Virus record (IMG/VR): IMGVR_UViG_3300036851_000321
Span: 1-64,000 of that record
Reading direction: 5' to 3' (one strand)
From: a virus
Length of the DNA stretch: 64,000 nt
Below the pieces are notes generated by a model that had not been told where the DNA came from, searched no databases, and was given only the letters and a program-made list of their open reading frames with translations. Positions within the stretch are counted from its first letter, which is position 1, and each line of letters begins with the position of its first letter. Positions 21,062-28,752 of this stretch are shown piece by piece. Both the position numbers and the translations under genes were made by a program.

Positions 21062-22011
21062 GACGCCTGGCGCGCCCCACCACCGACACCGAACGCGCCG
21101 AGGGCTCGCGGTATGGCCGCTGGGTGCTCGTCGAGCGAGCGTCCGGCATGAAGGTTCGCGCCCGTTGCGACTGTGGCAACGAGAAGGTTGTTTACTTCTT
21201 CAATCTCCGAAGCGGAATGTCGCGGTCGTGCGGCTGTCTCGCCCGCGAGGTGTGCAGCGCGAATGCCCGCACCCACGGCGGCACGGGGACAGCCATCTAC
21301 CGGATTTGGGCGGGCATGAAGGCCCGGTGTCACGGATCGCCAAGGCTGAAGCAGTTCAAGGACTACGGCGGGCGCGGGATCGCGGTCTGTCCGGAGTGGC
21401 TCGGCGATGGAGGATTCGAGCGCTTCGTAGCGGACATGGGGCCACGTCCGTCGCCGAAGCACTCGCTCGATCGCTATCCCGACAACAACGGGAACTACGA
21501 GCCGGGAAACTGTCGGTGGGCGACCGACAAGGAGCAGGCGCGCAACACTCGCAGAAACGTCTGGCTCGAGCACGGCGGTCGCCGGATGCTCGCCACCGAC
21601 TGGGCGACGGAGCTCGGCATCTCGCGTCAGGCCATCGAGCAACGAATCCGTTGGGGCTGGTCGGAGGAAAAAATCTGTACGACGCGGGGTCCCAAGCTTG
21701 CAGACGTTCTGCGCGGGCGCGTTCCCGGAACACGTAAGCTTGTGTGCAACGGAGTCCGCGACACAGTCGCGGGCTGGGAGCGACGGACCGGCGTCAACCA
21801 CCGAACGATACTCACGCGTCTGAAAGCCGGTCGCTCGGTTGAGGAAGCATTGACGGTTGGCCGGCTTCCGGTGCGCCGCCGCCCGCGCGAGGCGGTTCCT
21901 CGTGTTCGGTATGACCATCCGCGCCCTCCGCGCAAACGTACCCAGTGCAGCCGATGCGCCGGCTTCGGCCACAACAAGGCCACCTGCGAAAACCAGATCA
22001 AGGCCGCCTAG
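21058..22011 (+). CDS. HNH-like zinc protein with added HTH units and CCHC zinc knuckle
   Basis: 317 residues from a TTG overlapping the upstream stop. Residues ~35-60 hold CDCGNEKVV and SCGCLAREV (zinc site); residues ~75-160 match the phage HNH-like family (YRIWAGMKARCHGSP, DYGGRGIAVCPEW, HSLDRYPDNNGNYEPGNCRW). Two further segments (LATDWATELGISRQAIEQRI and WERRTGVNHRTILTRL) look like DNA-binding helices, and the C terminus carries a zinc knuckle CSRCAGFGHNKATC. A shorter paralogue is at 29568. Likely a DNA-binding nuclease or homing-type protein; activity is inferred. Confidence 0.7.
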   Translation: MRRLARPTTDTERAEGSRYGRWVLVERASGMKVRARCDCGNEKVVYFFNLRSGMSRSCGCLAREVCSANARTHGGTGTAIYRIWAGMKARCHGSPRLKQFKDYGGRGIAVCPEWLGDGGFERFVADMGPRPSPKHSLDRYPDNNGNYEPGNCRWATDKEQARNTRRNVWLEHGGRRMLATDWATELGISRQAIEQRIRWGWSEEKICTTRGPKLADVLRGRVPGTRKLVCNGVRDTVAGWERRTGVNHRTILTRLKAGRSVEEALTVGRLPVRRRPREAVPRVRYDHPRPPRKRTQCSRCAGFGHNKATCENQIKAA

Positions 22012-22014
22012 CCC

Positions 22015-22143
22015 ATGCGCACTCTCGCCCGCACCACCCTTCTCGTCACCGTAGCCGTCGGCATCGTCGCGGTCACGGTGGCTGGGTTTGCGTTTGAGCG
22101 TCTGTATCAGGTGTTGGAGAAGAAGCCGAAGGAGGACGCTTGA
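22015..22143 (+). CDS. 42-residue single-span membrane protein
   Basis: MRTLARTTLLVTVAVGIVAV and on to FAFERLYQVLEKK: one membrane span with a basic N terminus and a charged tail. Its stop overlaps the TTG of the next gene. Called on hydrophobicity and coupling. Confidence 0.5.
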   Translation: MRTLARTTLLVTVAVGIVAVTVAGFAFERLYQVLEKKPKEDA

Positions 22144-22445
22144 GCGCCCACACCTCTGAGCGTCCGTCGGGACCTGGTCTCGCGAAGTGTCCATCATTCT
22201 CCGAGGACGAGAACAGCAACTTGCGCGCCAAGGTTCAGTTCGAGGCGCGCATCGTCGCGGTTGGTCTCGGTGGCCGCTCTGTTCGCTGGCTCGCCGACAA
22301 CGTGTTCAAGGTCCCGCACACGACACTGGCGGAGCGCAGATCTCGCCGTCGTCTCGATCTGGCGCCGAAGGAAGAATGGTTCCGCGCGCTGAACGAGTGG
22401 GCGGACTGGCAGCGGCTCGGATCGAAGTTTGGAGCGTCGCGCTGA
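22140..22445 (+). CDS. Hypothetical protein, 101 aa
   Basis: TTG start in overlap with the preceding stop. The middle (ARIVAVGLGGRSVRWLADNV, then HTTLAERRSRRRL) suggests a small HTH; C terminus NEWADWQRLGSKFG. Possibly a regulator. No family. Confidence 0.5.
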   Translation: MSAHTSERPSGPGLAKCPSFSEDENSNLRAKVQFEARIVAVGLGGRSVRWLADNVFKVPHTTLAERRSRRRLDLAPKEEWFRALNEWADWQRLGSKFGASR

Positions 22446-22585
22446 TGGTCTTTTTTTTGGCCCCACCGTGTCCGCGTACAGCAATCTTTGCGCACGATCG
22501 CCAAACCACGCAACGCGCGTGGGTGAAGGTTCGCTCAGGGTCCACGAATGTTGCGCGTCGCGTATGTTCAGGGGGTGAGTCGTGA
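22445..22585 (+). CDS. Short ORF, 46 aa
   Basis: ATG overlaps the upstream stop (TGATG) and its TGA overlaps the next GTG (GTGA). The peptide is basic with no family; an unusual run of eight T near its start encodes a Phe-Phe-Leu stretch. It may be a real small gene or a leader carrying a control element. Confidence 0.38.
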   Translation: MVFFLAPPCPRTAIFAHDRQTTQRAWVKVRSGSTNVARRVCSGGES

Positions 22586-22923
22586 TCAGCACCCGTCAAC
22601 GCGAGGCCCTCTGTGCCCTCGGCCGTGATGAATGGGTCGTCGCGTCGGAGGTAGCAAAGCGCGCCGGGATGTCTTCCGCCTATGGCCCGCTGACGCGACT
22701 GATGCGCATGGGCCTGGTCGAGCTCGACGGCTCAACGTGGCCGCATCGTTGGCGACGCACTGGCGCGAACGTTCGCTTCAACGACGGCGGCCCCCCGTGG
22801 GAAACCGCCTGCTCAAGTTTCGAGCCTGGCGACGAACTGACTCCGTTACCGGACGACATCTGCGGCGCGTGCGGGCGATCCCACGCAGAGCACGCGTCCA
22901 CCCTTTCAGCCGGAGCCGCGTAG
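22582..22923 (+). CDS. Small winged-helix protein
   Basis: 113 residues, GTG start. ISTRQREALCALGRDEWVVA, SEVAKRAGMSSAYGPLTRLM and RMGLVELDGS follow a winged helix. The C terminus has CGACGRSHAEHA, a possible metal site. Probably a transcriptional regulator in the early operon. Confidence 0.6.
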   Translation: MISTRQREALCALGRDEWVVASEVAKRAGMSSAYGPLTRLMRMGLVELDGSTWPHRWRRTGANVRFNDGGPPWETACSSFEPGDELTPLPDDICGACGRSHAEHASTLSAGAA

Positions 22924-22927
22924 CCGA

Positions 22928-23035
22928 ATGCCTTCCCCGACTACGCGCACACGTGTCCCCGCTGGTGGGATCCAAATGCACTGGGAATCCTGCCGTATCG
23001 GCATGCCCGCCTTGAACTGCAACGGAGGTGGGTGA
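22928..23035 (+). CDS. Short ORF, 35 aa
   Basis: ATG at 22928; TGA overlaps the next ATG (TGATG). Peptide MPSPTTRTRVPAGGIQMHW with a Cys/Gly-rich end. Only the coupling supports it. Confidence 0.33.
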   Translation: MPSPTTRTRVPAGGIQMHWESCRIGMPALNCNGGG

Positions 23036-23253
23036 TGGGTCGCCCGTTTCTCGCCCAGCTCGTCATCGACATCGCCAAGAACCTTGGCGCGCACGTCTGC
23101 GTGTCATGCGGCACGTGGTCGTTTCGCTCGTGGGAGCGGTTGCGCGAACGCGGCTGGTGGCACGGGACGTGGGGCGCCCCGCCCTACGACGGGATCACGC
23201 TCTGCGATGACTGCCACCAAAACAGCGAGGGCGCCGATGTGCCGCTCGGGTAA
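23035..23253 (+). CDS. Small zinc-finger-like protein, 72 aa
   Basis: GGAGG precedes the ATG. CVSCGTWSF and LCDDCHQN form a four-ligand zinc site, with a Trp-rich middle (SWERLRERGWWHGTWG). Unknown function. Confidence 0.55.
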   Translation: MGRPFLAQLVIDIAKNLGAHVCVSCGTWSFRSWERLRERGWWHGTWGAPPYDGITLCDDCHQNSEGADVPLG

Positions 23254-23629
23254 GACCATGCTCTGCTACGTACCGATTCCCGGCAGGTTGAGTCACACCG
23301 GCGAGCGTCGGTGGTCGTGGAAACCGGTGGACTGGTGCATCGCCGAACTCGTGTGCGAGCTCAACCGAGCGGGAGAACTCACGGCCGGTTCGTGCTGTGG
23401 CCATCGGCGCGGCGCACCGGGTTCCGTTGTGTTCCACGACGGGCGGGATCTCACCGTCAAGGAGGCGACGGGGCTTCTTTCGACCCACGGCGTTGTGCTC
23501 CAGAAGCACATCCATCCGGCCGATCCATCGCGCGGCGACGGCACGGGTTCGGTCTACTACCCAGAGCGCGATCAGTTCCGAGACTTCTCGCGGCCGTCGC
23601 ACCGCGCGCGCAGCTTGGGGGAAACGTAA
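23237..23629 (+). CDS. Hypothetical protein, 130 aa
   Basis: ATG at 23237 behind GAGGG, overlapping the previous gene by 17 nt. WKPVDWCIAELVCELNRAGE and LTAGSCCGHRRGAPGSVVF, with EATGLLSTHGVVLQKH later, look like a compact alpha/beta fold of a small phage family. Function unknown. Confidence 0.52.
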   Translation: MCRSGKTMLCYVPIPGRLSHTGERRWSWKPVDWCIAELVCELNRAGELTAGSCCGHRRGAPGSVVFHDGRDLTVKEATGLLSTHGVVLQKHIHPADPSRGDGTGSVYYPERDQFRDFSRPSHRARSLGET

Positions 23630-23633
23630 GCCG

Positions 23634-23864
23634 ATGTCTCTCTCGATGAACGCCCCCCTAACCCGACTCGACAGAAACGGCCACCACTCCCTAGCCGCGC
23701 CGCTGTCCCGCACTTCCCAGCTCTCCCGCCTTCTGCTCGAGGCCGCCATCGTCTTCGCGATCGTCGGGGCTGCTCTCGTGTACATCGGGTGGTTGGCCGA
23801 AGGGTTTGTGCCGGTGTGGGTGGAGCGGGAGAGCGGGGACGAGATGCGAACGGAGGAGCCGTGA
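23634..23864 (+). CDS. Small membrane protein, 76 aa
   Basis: One clear span (LLLEAAIVFAIVGAALVYIG) and a second short hydrophobic patch (WLAEGFVPVWV). Two Met codons (23634, 23646) could start it. Overlaps the next GTG. Confidence 0.5.
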   Translation: MSLSMNAPLTRLDRNGHHSLAAPLSRTSQLSRLLLEAAIVFAIVGAALVYIGWLAEGFVPVWVERESGDEMRTEEP

Positions 23865-24088
23865 GCGACGAAGCCAGGATCCTGATTCTCGGCTTGGCGA
23901 TCCCGATCTTCGCCTTTGCTGGGCTTTGGTCCGGCATGCGCCGCGGGAAAATCGATGCCTGGGACGCCACCACCACCGCGATCGAAAACGACAGGTGCGC
24001 CCTCCGCGGTCTCGTGCTCCTCCGTGGCCAAGCCGGCGAGTTCGTCTGCGTGCAGCCCGGGGCGGAGAAGTATCGGGGGAAGCGGTGA
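23861..24088 (+). CDS. Small membrane-anchored protein, 75 aa
   Basis: GTG start; N-terminal anchor ARILILGLAIPIFAFAGLWS followed by a basic and then mixed soluble part (IENDRCALRGLVLLRGQAGE). Unknown function. Confidence 0.5.
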   Translation: MSDEARILILGLAIPIFAFAGLWSGMRRGKIDAWDATTTAIENDRCALRGLVLLRGQAGEFVCVQPGAEKYRGKR

Positions 24089-24381
24089 GCCTCCCCGTCG
24101 TCCTGATTCCACACCCTCACGTCCGAATGGACGCGAGCGTCATGAACGGGAGCCCGTACGTCGTCGGTTCGCGCGTTCCGGTGCGTCGGATCTACGGGTT
24201 CTTCAAGGGCGGATCCAGCTTGGAGCGCATCGTCAAACGTTACCCGCAGCTCGGTGCCGCCAAGGTGATCGACGCGCTCGCCTTCGCGCTCGACAACACG
24301 GACCTGTTGGAGGCGGACATCGCTCGGGAGCAGGCCAATATCGACAGGGTGACAAGGGGCACGGAGGCGCCGAAGCCGTGA
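24085..24381 (+). CDS. DUF433 family protein
   Basis: 98 residues, GTG start in overlap. MNGSPYVVGSRVPVRRIYGF, FKGGSSLERIVKRYPQLG and AKVIDALAFALDN match DUF433, a small HTH-like family that includes VapB45-type antitoxins. No toxin gene is adjacent, so a regulatory role is more likely here. Confidence 0.72.
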   Translation: MSLPVVLIPHPHVRMDASVMNGSPYVVGSRVPVRRIYGFFKGGSSLERIVKRYPQLGAAKVIDALAFALDNTDLLEADIAREQANIDRVTRGTEAPKP

Positions 24382-24542
24382 TGCGCCCCACCCTCTTCAC
24401 CATCCGCGCAATCCGCGCCTACTCCCGCCCGCCACGCATCTGGCTCACGTACGGGCTCGATGGCGCGGTCCGGCGGTTGCGGAGGGAGCAGAGGCGGAGC
24501 GACGAGCGGCGAACGGATTCAAGCGTTGGGAGGTGGTGTTGA
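24381..24542 (+). CDS. Basic short protein, 53 aa
   Basis: ATG overlaps the previous stop. Very Arg-rich (AVRRLRREQRRSDERRTDS). The next gene starts at a TTG inside its final codons. Function unknown; could act as a small DNA-binding protein near the integrase. Confidence 0.42.
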   Translation: MRPTLFTIRAIRAYSRPPRIWLTYGLDGAVRRLRREQRRSDERRTDSSVGRWC

Positions 24543-24715
24543 AACTACCCGCCGACCTCACCTTCGCCGAGCTCCGGGAGATCGTCCGTGGCATCGTCCG
24601 TGAAGAGCGCGCAGCCGAGCGTAAGCTCCGGTCCGTGAAGGCACCGACGCGCAAGGCTTCGCCGAAGCGCGTCGCCCAGGTCCGCCGCTCACTTCGTCAG
24701 TTGGGGGTCGGATGA
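24539..24715 (+). CDS. Small protein directly upstream of integrase
   Basis: 58 residues; TTG at 24539 behind GGGAGG. KLPADLTFAELREIVRGIVR, then a basic tail. Its stop overlaps the integrase ATG. Position and basic charge would suit a recombination directionality factor, but no excisionase motif is recognisable. Confidence 0.48.
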   Translation: MKLPADLTFAELREIVRGIVREERAAERKLRSVKAPTRKASPKRVAQVRRSLRQLGVG

Positions 24716-25989
24716 GGCGCCAGGCCGCCACCGTCGAAGAGCACCCGAGGGGATCGGGGCGGTTCCGCGTGCGAGCTCGCGTGAAGGGCAAGCGCCCGGT
24801 CATCGCGAGGGGCCTCGGTGAAGCAGAGGCGCACGAGATCGCTGATGCCTATCACGTGGTCCGCCACGAAACCGACCAGCAGGACCGGCTCACCCTGGCG
24901 GAGTTCGGTGAGAGCTTCCTGAAGCGCCGCGAACGATCCGGCGTCCGCGCTATCCGGACGGATCGGTCTCGCTGGAGCAAGCACATCGCGAAGGCACAGA
25001 TTGGTGAACTCCCGGTGGCTCAGCTCCACAGCCGCGATGTTTGGGGGTGGCTCGACGGCCTGACGGACCTCGCGTACCGCACCCAGCTCCGCCTCCTGAA
25101 CCTGCTCCGGGTGGCCCTCCAAGAAGCCGTCCGCCGGCGCGTGGCCGAGACCAACCCGGCCCGAGACGTGGAAATCCACAAGGCGGCTGCCGCTCGAGCG
25201 ACGGACGACCTGGAGGGCATCCTGAACCCCGCCGAGCAACAAGCTCTAGTTGCCGCCGTACCCGTCCGGGAGCGACCCACCGTCGTCTTTGCTCTCTGCA
25301 CCGGCCTCCGTCAGGCCGAGCAGTGGTGGCTCAAGTGGGAGGACGTGAAGCCCGACCGGGTGGTCGTCTCCCGCTCCGCCGATGGCCTGCCGACGAAGAG
25401 CGGGAAGCCTCGCCCGGTGCCCCTGCTGCCTCCAGCGCTCGCCGCCCTGGAGGCCCTCCCGCGGCGCTCCCCGTGGGTCTTCCCTGCCCTTCGCGGGTCA
25501 CGCCGAGCGAACGGCAAGCCGCCTCGCGGCTGGGCGAAGTGGGTCAAGGCGGCCGGTATCAAGCGCCCGATCCGCTGGCACGATCTCCGGCACACCTGCG
25601 CGACCTCGCTCCTAGCGGGTTGGTGGGGACGGAAGTGGTCGCTCGACGAAGTTTGCTCGCTGCTCGGACACTCGTCGGTGCAGGTGACGGAGCGGTACGC
25701 GCGGAAGCTAGACAGCACGCTGGAGGCCGCAGTCATTGGGACCACTGGTCCCACGGTCCCGACGCTGAAAGCGTCTAACCACTTGAGCCGACTGTCGGAT
25801 TTGAACCGACGACCTGTGCTTTACGAAAGCGCTGGAGAGGGGAAGGAAAACGCGAGGGTAGGTAAGCCGGTGGTCACACCCAGTGACCTCCATGACGACG
25901 CCGACTACTCCTTCGAGTGGGCCGCCACCCTAGCCGAACACCAAGAGCGGGCTGAGGCCTTCGCCGCCATCGGGGGAGGGTCGAGGTGA
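24712..25989 (+). CDS. int: Tyrosine integrase with attP inside its 3' end
   Basis: 425 residues. An N-terminal arm-binding and SAM-like core-binding part (about 10-150) precedes the catalytic domain: R200 (CTGLRQAEQW), K229 (GLPTKSGKP), H290 and R293 (RWHDLRHTC), H320 (LLGHSSVQVT) and nucleophile Y329. The last ~70 residues are beyond the usual end, and residues 359-374 (SRLSDLNRRPVLYES) are the translation of a tRNA 3' half in reverse. Integration at that site would replace the C-terminal ~60 codons. It lies in the middle of the rightward operon, coupled at both ends by ATGA-type overlaps. Confidence 0.9.
   Translation: MRRQAATVEEHPRGSGRFRVRARVKGKRPVIARGLGEAEAHEIADAYHVVRHETDQQDRLTLAEFGESFLKRRERSGVRAIRTDRSRWSKHIAKAQIGELPVAQLHSRDVWGWLDGLTDLAYRTQLRLLNLLRVALQEAVRRRVAETNPARDVEIHKAAAARATDDLEGILNPAEQQALVAAVPVRERPTVVFALCTGLRQAEQWWLKWEDVKPDRVVVSRSADGLPTKSGKPRPVPLLPPALAALEALPRRSPWVFPALRGSRRANGKPPRGWAKWVKAAGIKRPIRWHDLRHTCATSLLAGWWGRKWSLDEVCSLLGHSSVQVTERYARKLDSTLEAAVIGTTGPTVPTLKASNHLSRLSDLNRRPVLYESAGEGKENARVGKPVVTPSDLHDDADYSFEWAATLAEHQERAEAFAAIGGGSR
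25785..25833 (-). other. Predicted attP core: tRNA-Thr(CGT) 3' half
   Basis: On the minus strand this reads as anticodon arm with loop TTCGTAA (anticodon CGT), variable loop AGGTC, T arm GTCGG-TTCAAAT-CCGAC (25794-25810) and acceptor strand AGTCGGC plus one base. One pair of the anticodon stem is mismatched; the 5' half and CCA are missing. Integrases often target tRNA 3' halves, so this should be the crossover identity block. It is embedded in the integrase coding sequence. Confidence 0.78.
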
Positions 25990-26729
25990 GCCAACTGGTC
26001 CTCTCCCTGTTCCCCGGCGCCGACCTGCTCGGGATGGCCTTTGAGCTCGAGGGCTTCTGCGTGGTCCAAGGTCCCGACGTTCAGTTCGGGCGGGACGTAA
26101 AGGACTTTCATCCGCCGGCGGGAAGGTTCGACGGGGTGATCGGGGGGCCGCCCTGCCAGGCGTTCTCGCAGCTTCGGACCCAGCACCCAGGGCGCGCGCC
26201 GGCGTGGAACGGGATCCCCGAGTTCGAGCGTGTCGTCGCGGAGGCGCGCCCGGACTGGTTCGTCATGGAGAACGTCCGACAGGCGCCGCTACCAGTGGTC
26301 ACCGGCTACGCGACGACCGCCGCACTCTTTCAGAATCGCTGGCTCGGTGAGGAGCAGAGCCGTCTCAGACGCTTCACGCTCGGAGCTCGCGGCGCCAGTA
26401 CCCCCCCCTCGCTCTACTCGGCACTGACGCACGACTTCGTCGTCTTCGAGAACGTCGACAAGGCCGGGTGCTTCACGGCGAACGGTTCACAGTGGGAGCC
26501 CGGCATCGACAACGGCAACCGAAAGGGTCGCTCCCGCTCCGTCCGTACCGACGCCGAATTCCGCCGCGGGTGCCGGCTCCAGGGCTTGCCCGAGACGTTC
26601 CTGGAAGACGCACCGTTCACCGTCGAAGGCAAGATCCGCCTCGTCGGCAACGCTGTGCCTTTGCCCATGGGTCGGGCCGTTGCCCGGGCGGTGAAGCGGT
26701 GTCTTGGCCTGGAAACGGAGGCCGCATGA
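25986..26729 (+). CDS. C5-cytosine DNA methyltransferase (Dcm-like)
   Basis: 247 residues, short for the family. Motif I LSLFPGADLLGMAFE, motif IV GGPPCQAFS with catalytic C57, motif VI FVMENVRQ, motif VIII QSRLRRF and motif X GNAVP are all present; the target-recognition part is small. It would transfer a methyl group from SAM to cytosine in phage DNA. No restriction enzyme partner is nearby, so it is an orphan, probably protecting phage DNA. The GTG start is coupled to integrase. Confidence 0.85.
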   Translation: MSQLVLSLFPGADLLGMAFELEGFCVVQGPDVQFGRDVKDFHPPAGRFDGVIGGPPCQAFSQLRTQHPGRAPAWNGIPEFERVVAEARPDWFVMENVRQAPLPVVTGYATTAALFQNRWLGEEQSRLRRFTLGARGASTPPSLYSALTHDFVVFENVDKAGCFTANGSQWEPGIDNGNRKGRSRSVRTDAEFRRGCRLQGLPETFLEDAPFTVEGKIRLVGNAVPLPMGRAVARAVKRCLGLETEAA

Positions 26730-27244
26730 CGCAGCACGCGCTCTTTCTCGACCCGTCGGAGCCGTCGTGCGCGCTCTCTGCGTGCGGACGTTACCGCTAC
26801 ACGCTGCGCATTCCGCTCACCGCCGATCGTCGCGGGGTCTGCCTGTTCGTGATGGCCAATCCGAGCACCGCGATCGTCACGGACGGCGTCTTTGCGTCCG
26901 ACCCGACCGTCACGCGCTGCATGAACTTCGCGCGACGCTGGGGCTGCGGGACGCTCATCGTGGAGAACGTGCGGGCGTGGCGGGAAACGGACCCGGACAA
27001 GGTGCCGCCTGACCCGTTGGCAATCGGACCGGAGAACGACGCGCGGATCCGGCGCTCTGCCAAGGAGGCCGACATCGTGGTTTGCGGTTGGGGAAAGCTC
27101 GGTGGTGAGCGAGGCCGCGCAGTCCTCCGAATGCTCGCCGAAGTGTGCGCGCCGACGGCGCTGAAGCTCAACGGCGATGGGAGCCCTGCGCACCCGCTCT
27201 ACCTCGCGGCTGACCTCAAGCCGTTCCCGATGGGGGCCGCATGA
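26726..27244 (+). CDS. DUF1643 family protein
   Basis: 172 residues. RYTLRIPLTADRRGVCLFVM, NPSTA, DPTVTRCMNFARRWGCGTLI and VCGWGKLG, with LNGDGSPAHPLYL, match DUF1643, a widespread phage/prophage family of unknown biochemical function. It is often found near DNA modification and nucleotide genes, as here. Confidence 0.78.
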   Translation: MTQHALFLDPSEPSCALSACGRYRYTLRIPLTADRRGVCLFVMANPSTAIVTDGVFASDPTVTRCMNFARRWGCGTLIVENVRAWRETDPDKVPPDPLAIGPENDARIRRSAKEADIVVCGWGKLGGERGRAVLRMLAEVCAPTALKLNGDGSPAHPLYLAADLKPFPMGAA

Positions 27245-27492
27245 GCGCCAAGGTCATCCCGATTTCGGACCGCGTCGCCCGCCTCCTTTCCCCACCCACC
27301 GGTGGCGTCCGCTTCGAAGCCGTCGTGGGCGGCGGCATCTGCTTCACCTGGCGGAACGATGACGGGGAGGTCGACCTCTACTTCGGGATCGATGAGGCGG
27401 CGGGGCTTGCGCGGCAGCTTGCCGACGCAATCGACCTCGCGGCGGAGTTGGTGAGGGCGGAGCGGGAGGAGAGGGGCGGGTGTGAGACGTGA
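27241..27492 (+). CDS. Hypothetical protein, 83 aa
   Basis: MSAKVIPISDRVARLLSPPT, then a beta-rich core (FEAVVGGGICFTWRNDDGEV, DLYFGIDEAAGLARQL) and a helical acidic end. Unknown function. Overlaps neighbours by 4 nt. Confidence 0.52.
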   Translation: MSAKVIPISDRVARLLSPPTGGVRFEAVVGGGICFTWRNDDGEVDLYFGIDEAAGLARQLADAIDLAAELVRAEREERGGCET

Positions 27493-28667
27493 CCAGGAGC
27501 CAGTCCCTGTGCCGCGCCATGCGATTCCGCGTCTACCCGACGGTGCATCAGGAGCGCCGACTTTTGGCATGGGAGTCGGCGCTGCGCTTCGTCTGGAATC
27601 TGGCGAACGAACAAAGGCTGATGGGCCTCGCTGGGCCATGGGGCGAGCGCGTCTTTCCGTCTGAGTTCTCTCAATCGCGCGAGGCGACCGAACTCCGCGC
27701 TGTGCTGCCATGGCTTTCGGACCTTCCGCGCGAGTCGATAACGTTTGTTCTGCGCCGGCTCCACGACGCCTGGCGTCGCTGTTTCTCACGCGTCAGCAAG
27801 CGCCCAGGCTTCAAGGTGAAGAGGCGCGACGTTGTGAGCATCGGGCTCAACCACCGGTACTGCCGCATTGAAGGCCAGACGGTGAAGCTGCCGAAGCTCG
27901 GCCCGTTGCGCATCGTCGCCCACCGCCCGCTGGTTGGGAAGTCGCGCGCGGTCTCTCTCGTTCGCGAAGGCGACCAGTGGTTCGCGGTGTTCGTTCGTGA
28001 GATAGAGGCGCCGAAGCCCGCTCGCCTCCCCGGCGCTGTCGCCCTCGACCGCGGCATCGTCTCCCTGGTCACCGACTCCGACAGCAAGACGATCGAAGGC
28101 CCCCGCTTCGCCGAGCGCTCCGCTCGCAAGCTGAAGCGGGCACAGCGCGCTCTCGCGCGCACCAAGAAAGGTTCTAGCAACCGAGCGAAGGCTCGGGAGC
28201 GACTGGCGCTGGTCCACCGAACGGTGAGGCGCCAGCGGGCATGGCTCCAGCATCAGATCAGTCACGACTACGCCAATAGCCACGGCACGGTCGTCATTGA
28301 GAAGCTGGAGACCGCCCGGATGACCCGAAGCGCCAAGGGTTCCGTCGATGCACCCGGACGGAACGTCAAGGCGAAGGCCGGCTTGAACCGAAGCATTCTC
28401 GACGCCGGATGGTCCGGCCTTGCGGAAAAGCTCCGGTACAAGCTGGAAGAGCGAGGTGGCGAGCTCGTCGAAGTTCCGGCCGCCTACAGCTCGCAAACGT
28501 GCTCCGCGTGTGGCGTCGTTGACGCTGCCTCGCGCCGCACACAATCCGCGTTCTGCTGTGTTGCTTGCGGGCACCAGGAGAACGCGGACACGAACGCTGC
28601 GCGGGTGATTCTCAGCCGGTGGAACCCACCGGTTCAGCCTGTGGAGGCATGCGATGGCGCGGCCTGA
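27489..28667 (+). CDS. tnpB: TnpB-family RNA-guided nuclease (IS605-type), no TnpA partner
   Basis: 392 residues. The RuvC core has D187 (AVALDRGIVSL), E271 (VVIEKLE) and D367 (ENADTNAARV), with a zinc finger CSAC/CVAC (338-360) inserted. N-terminal RNA-binding part (RFRVYPTVHQERRLLAWESA) is intact. TnpB proteins cut DNA using a guide RNA made from the 3' end of their own gene and the element right end. Here no transposase gene or element ends were found and the start is coupled to the preceding phage gene, so the gene appears fixed in the phage operon. All catalytic residues are present. Confidence 0.88.
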   Translation: MTRSQSLCRAMRFRVYPTVHQERRLLAWESALRFVWNLANEQRLMGLAGPWGERVFPSEFSQSREATELRAVLPWLSDLPRESITFVLRRLHDAWRRCFSRVSKRPGFKVKRRDVVSIGLNHRYCRIEGQTVKLPKLGPLRIVAHRPLVGKSRAVSLVREGDQWFAVFVREIEAPKPARLPGAVALDRGIVSLVTDSDSKTIEGPRFAERSARKLKRAQRALARTKKGSSNRAKARERLALVHRTVRRQRAWLQHQISHDYANSHGTVVIEKLETARMTRSAKGSVDAPGRNVKAKAGLNRSILDAGWSGLAEKLRYKLEERGGELVEVPAAYSSQTCSACGVVDAASRRTQSAFCCVACGHQENADTNAARVILSRWNPPVQPVEACDGAA

Positions 28668-28752
28668 GAAGCAGGAAGCGGAGCGATCTGCGGGTTACGA
28701 CCTGGCAACGGAGCTCTTAAAGGCCGAGCGCGAGGGGGGCGAAGGGAAATGA
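28654..28752 (+). CDS. Short ORF, 32 aa
   Basis: ATG inside the end of tnpB; TGA overlaps the next ATG (ATGA). Charged helical peptide (ARPEKQEAERSAGYDLATEL). If a TnpB guide RNA is made from this region, the ORF overlaps it. Confidence 0.4.
   Translation: MARPEKQEAERSAGYDLATELLKAEREGGEGK

Noticed and set aside
20791-22197. 468-codon minus-strand ORF
   Set aside because: Runs antisense to the Cro-like and HNH-like genes, both of which have recognisable domains and coupled starts. High GC makes long shadow frames common here.
24085-24542. Toxin-antitoxin pair suggested by the DUF433 gene
   Set aside because: DUF433 includes antitoxins, but the adjacent 53-residue Arg-rich ORF shows no toxin fold and no PIN domain is nearby.
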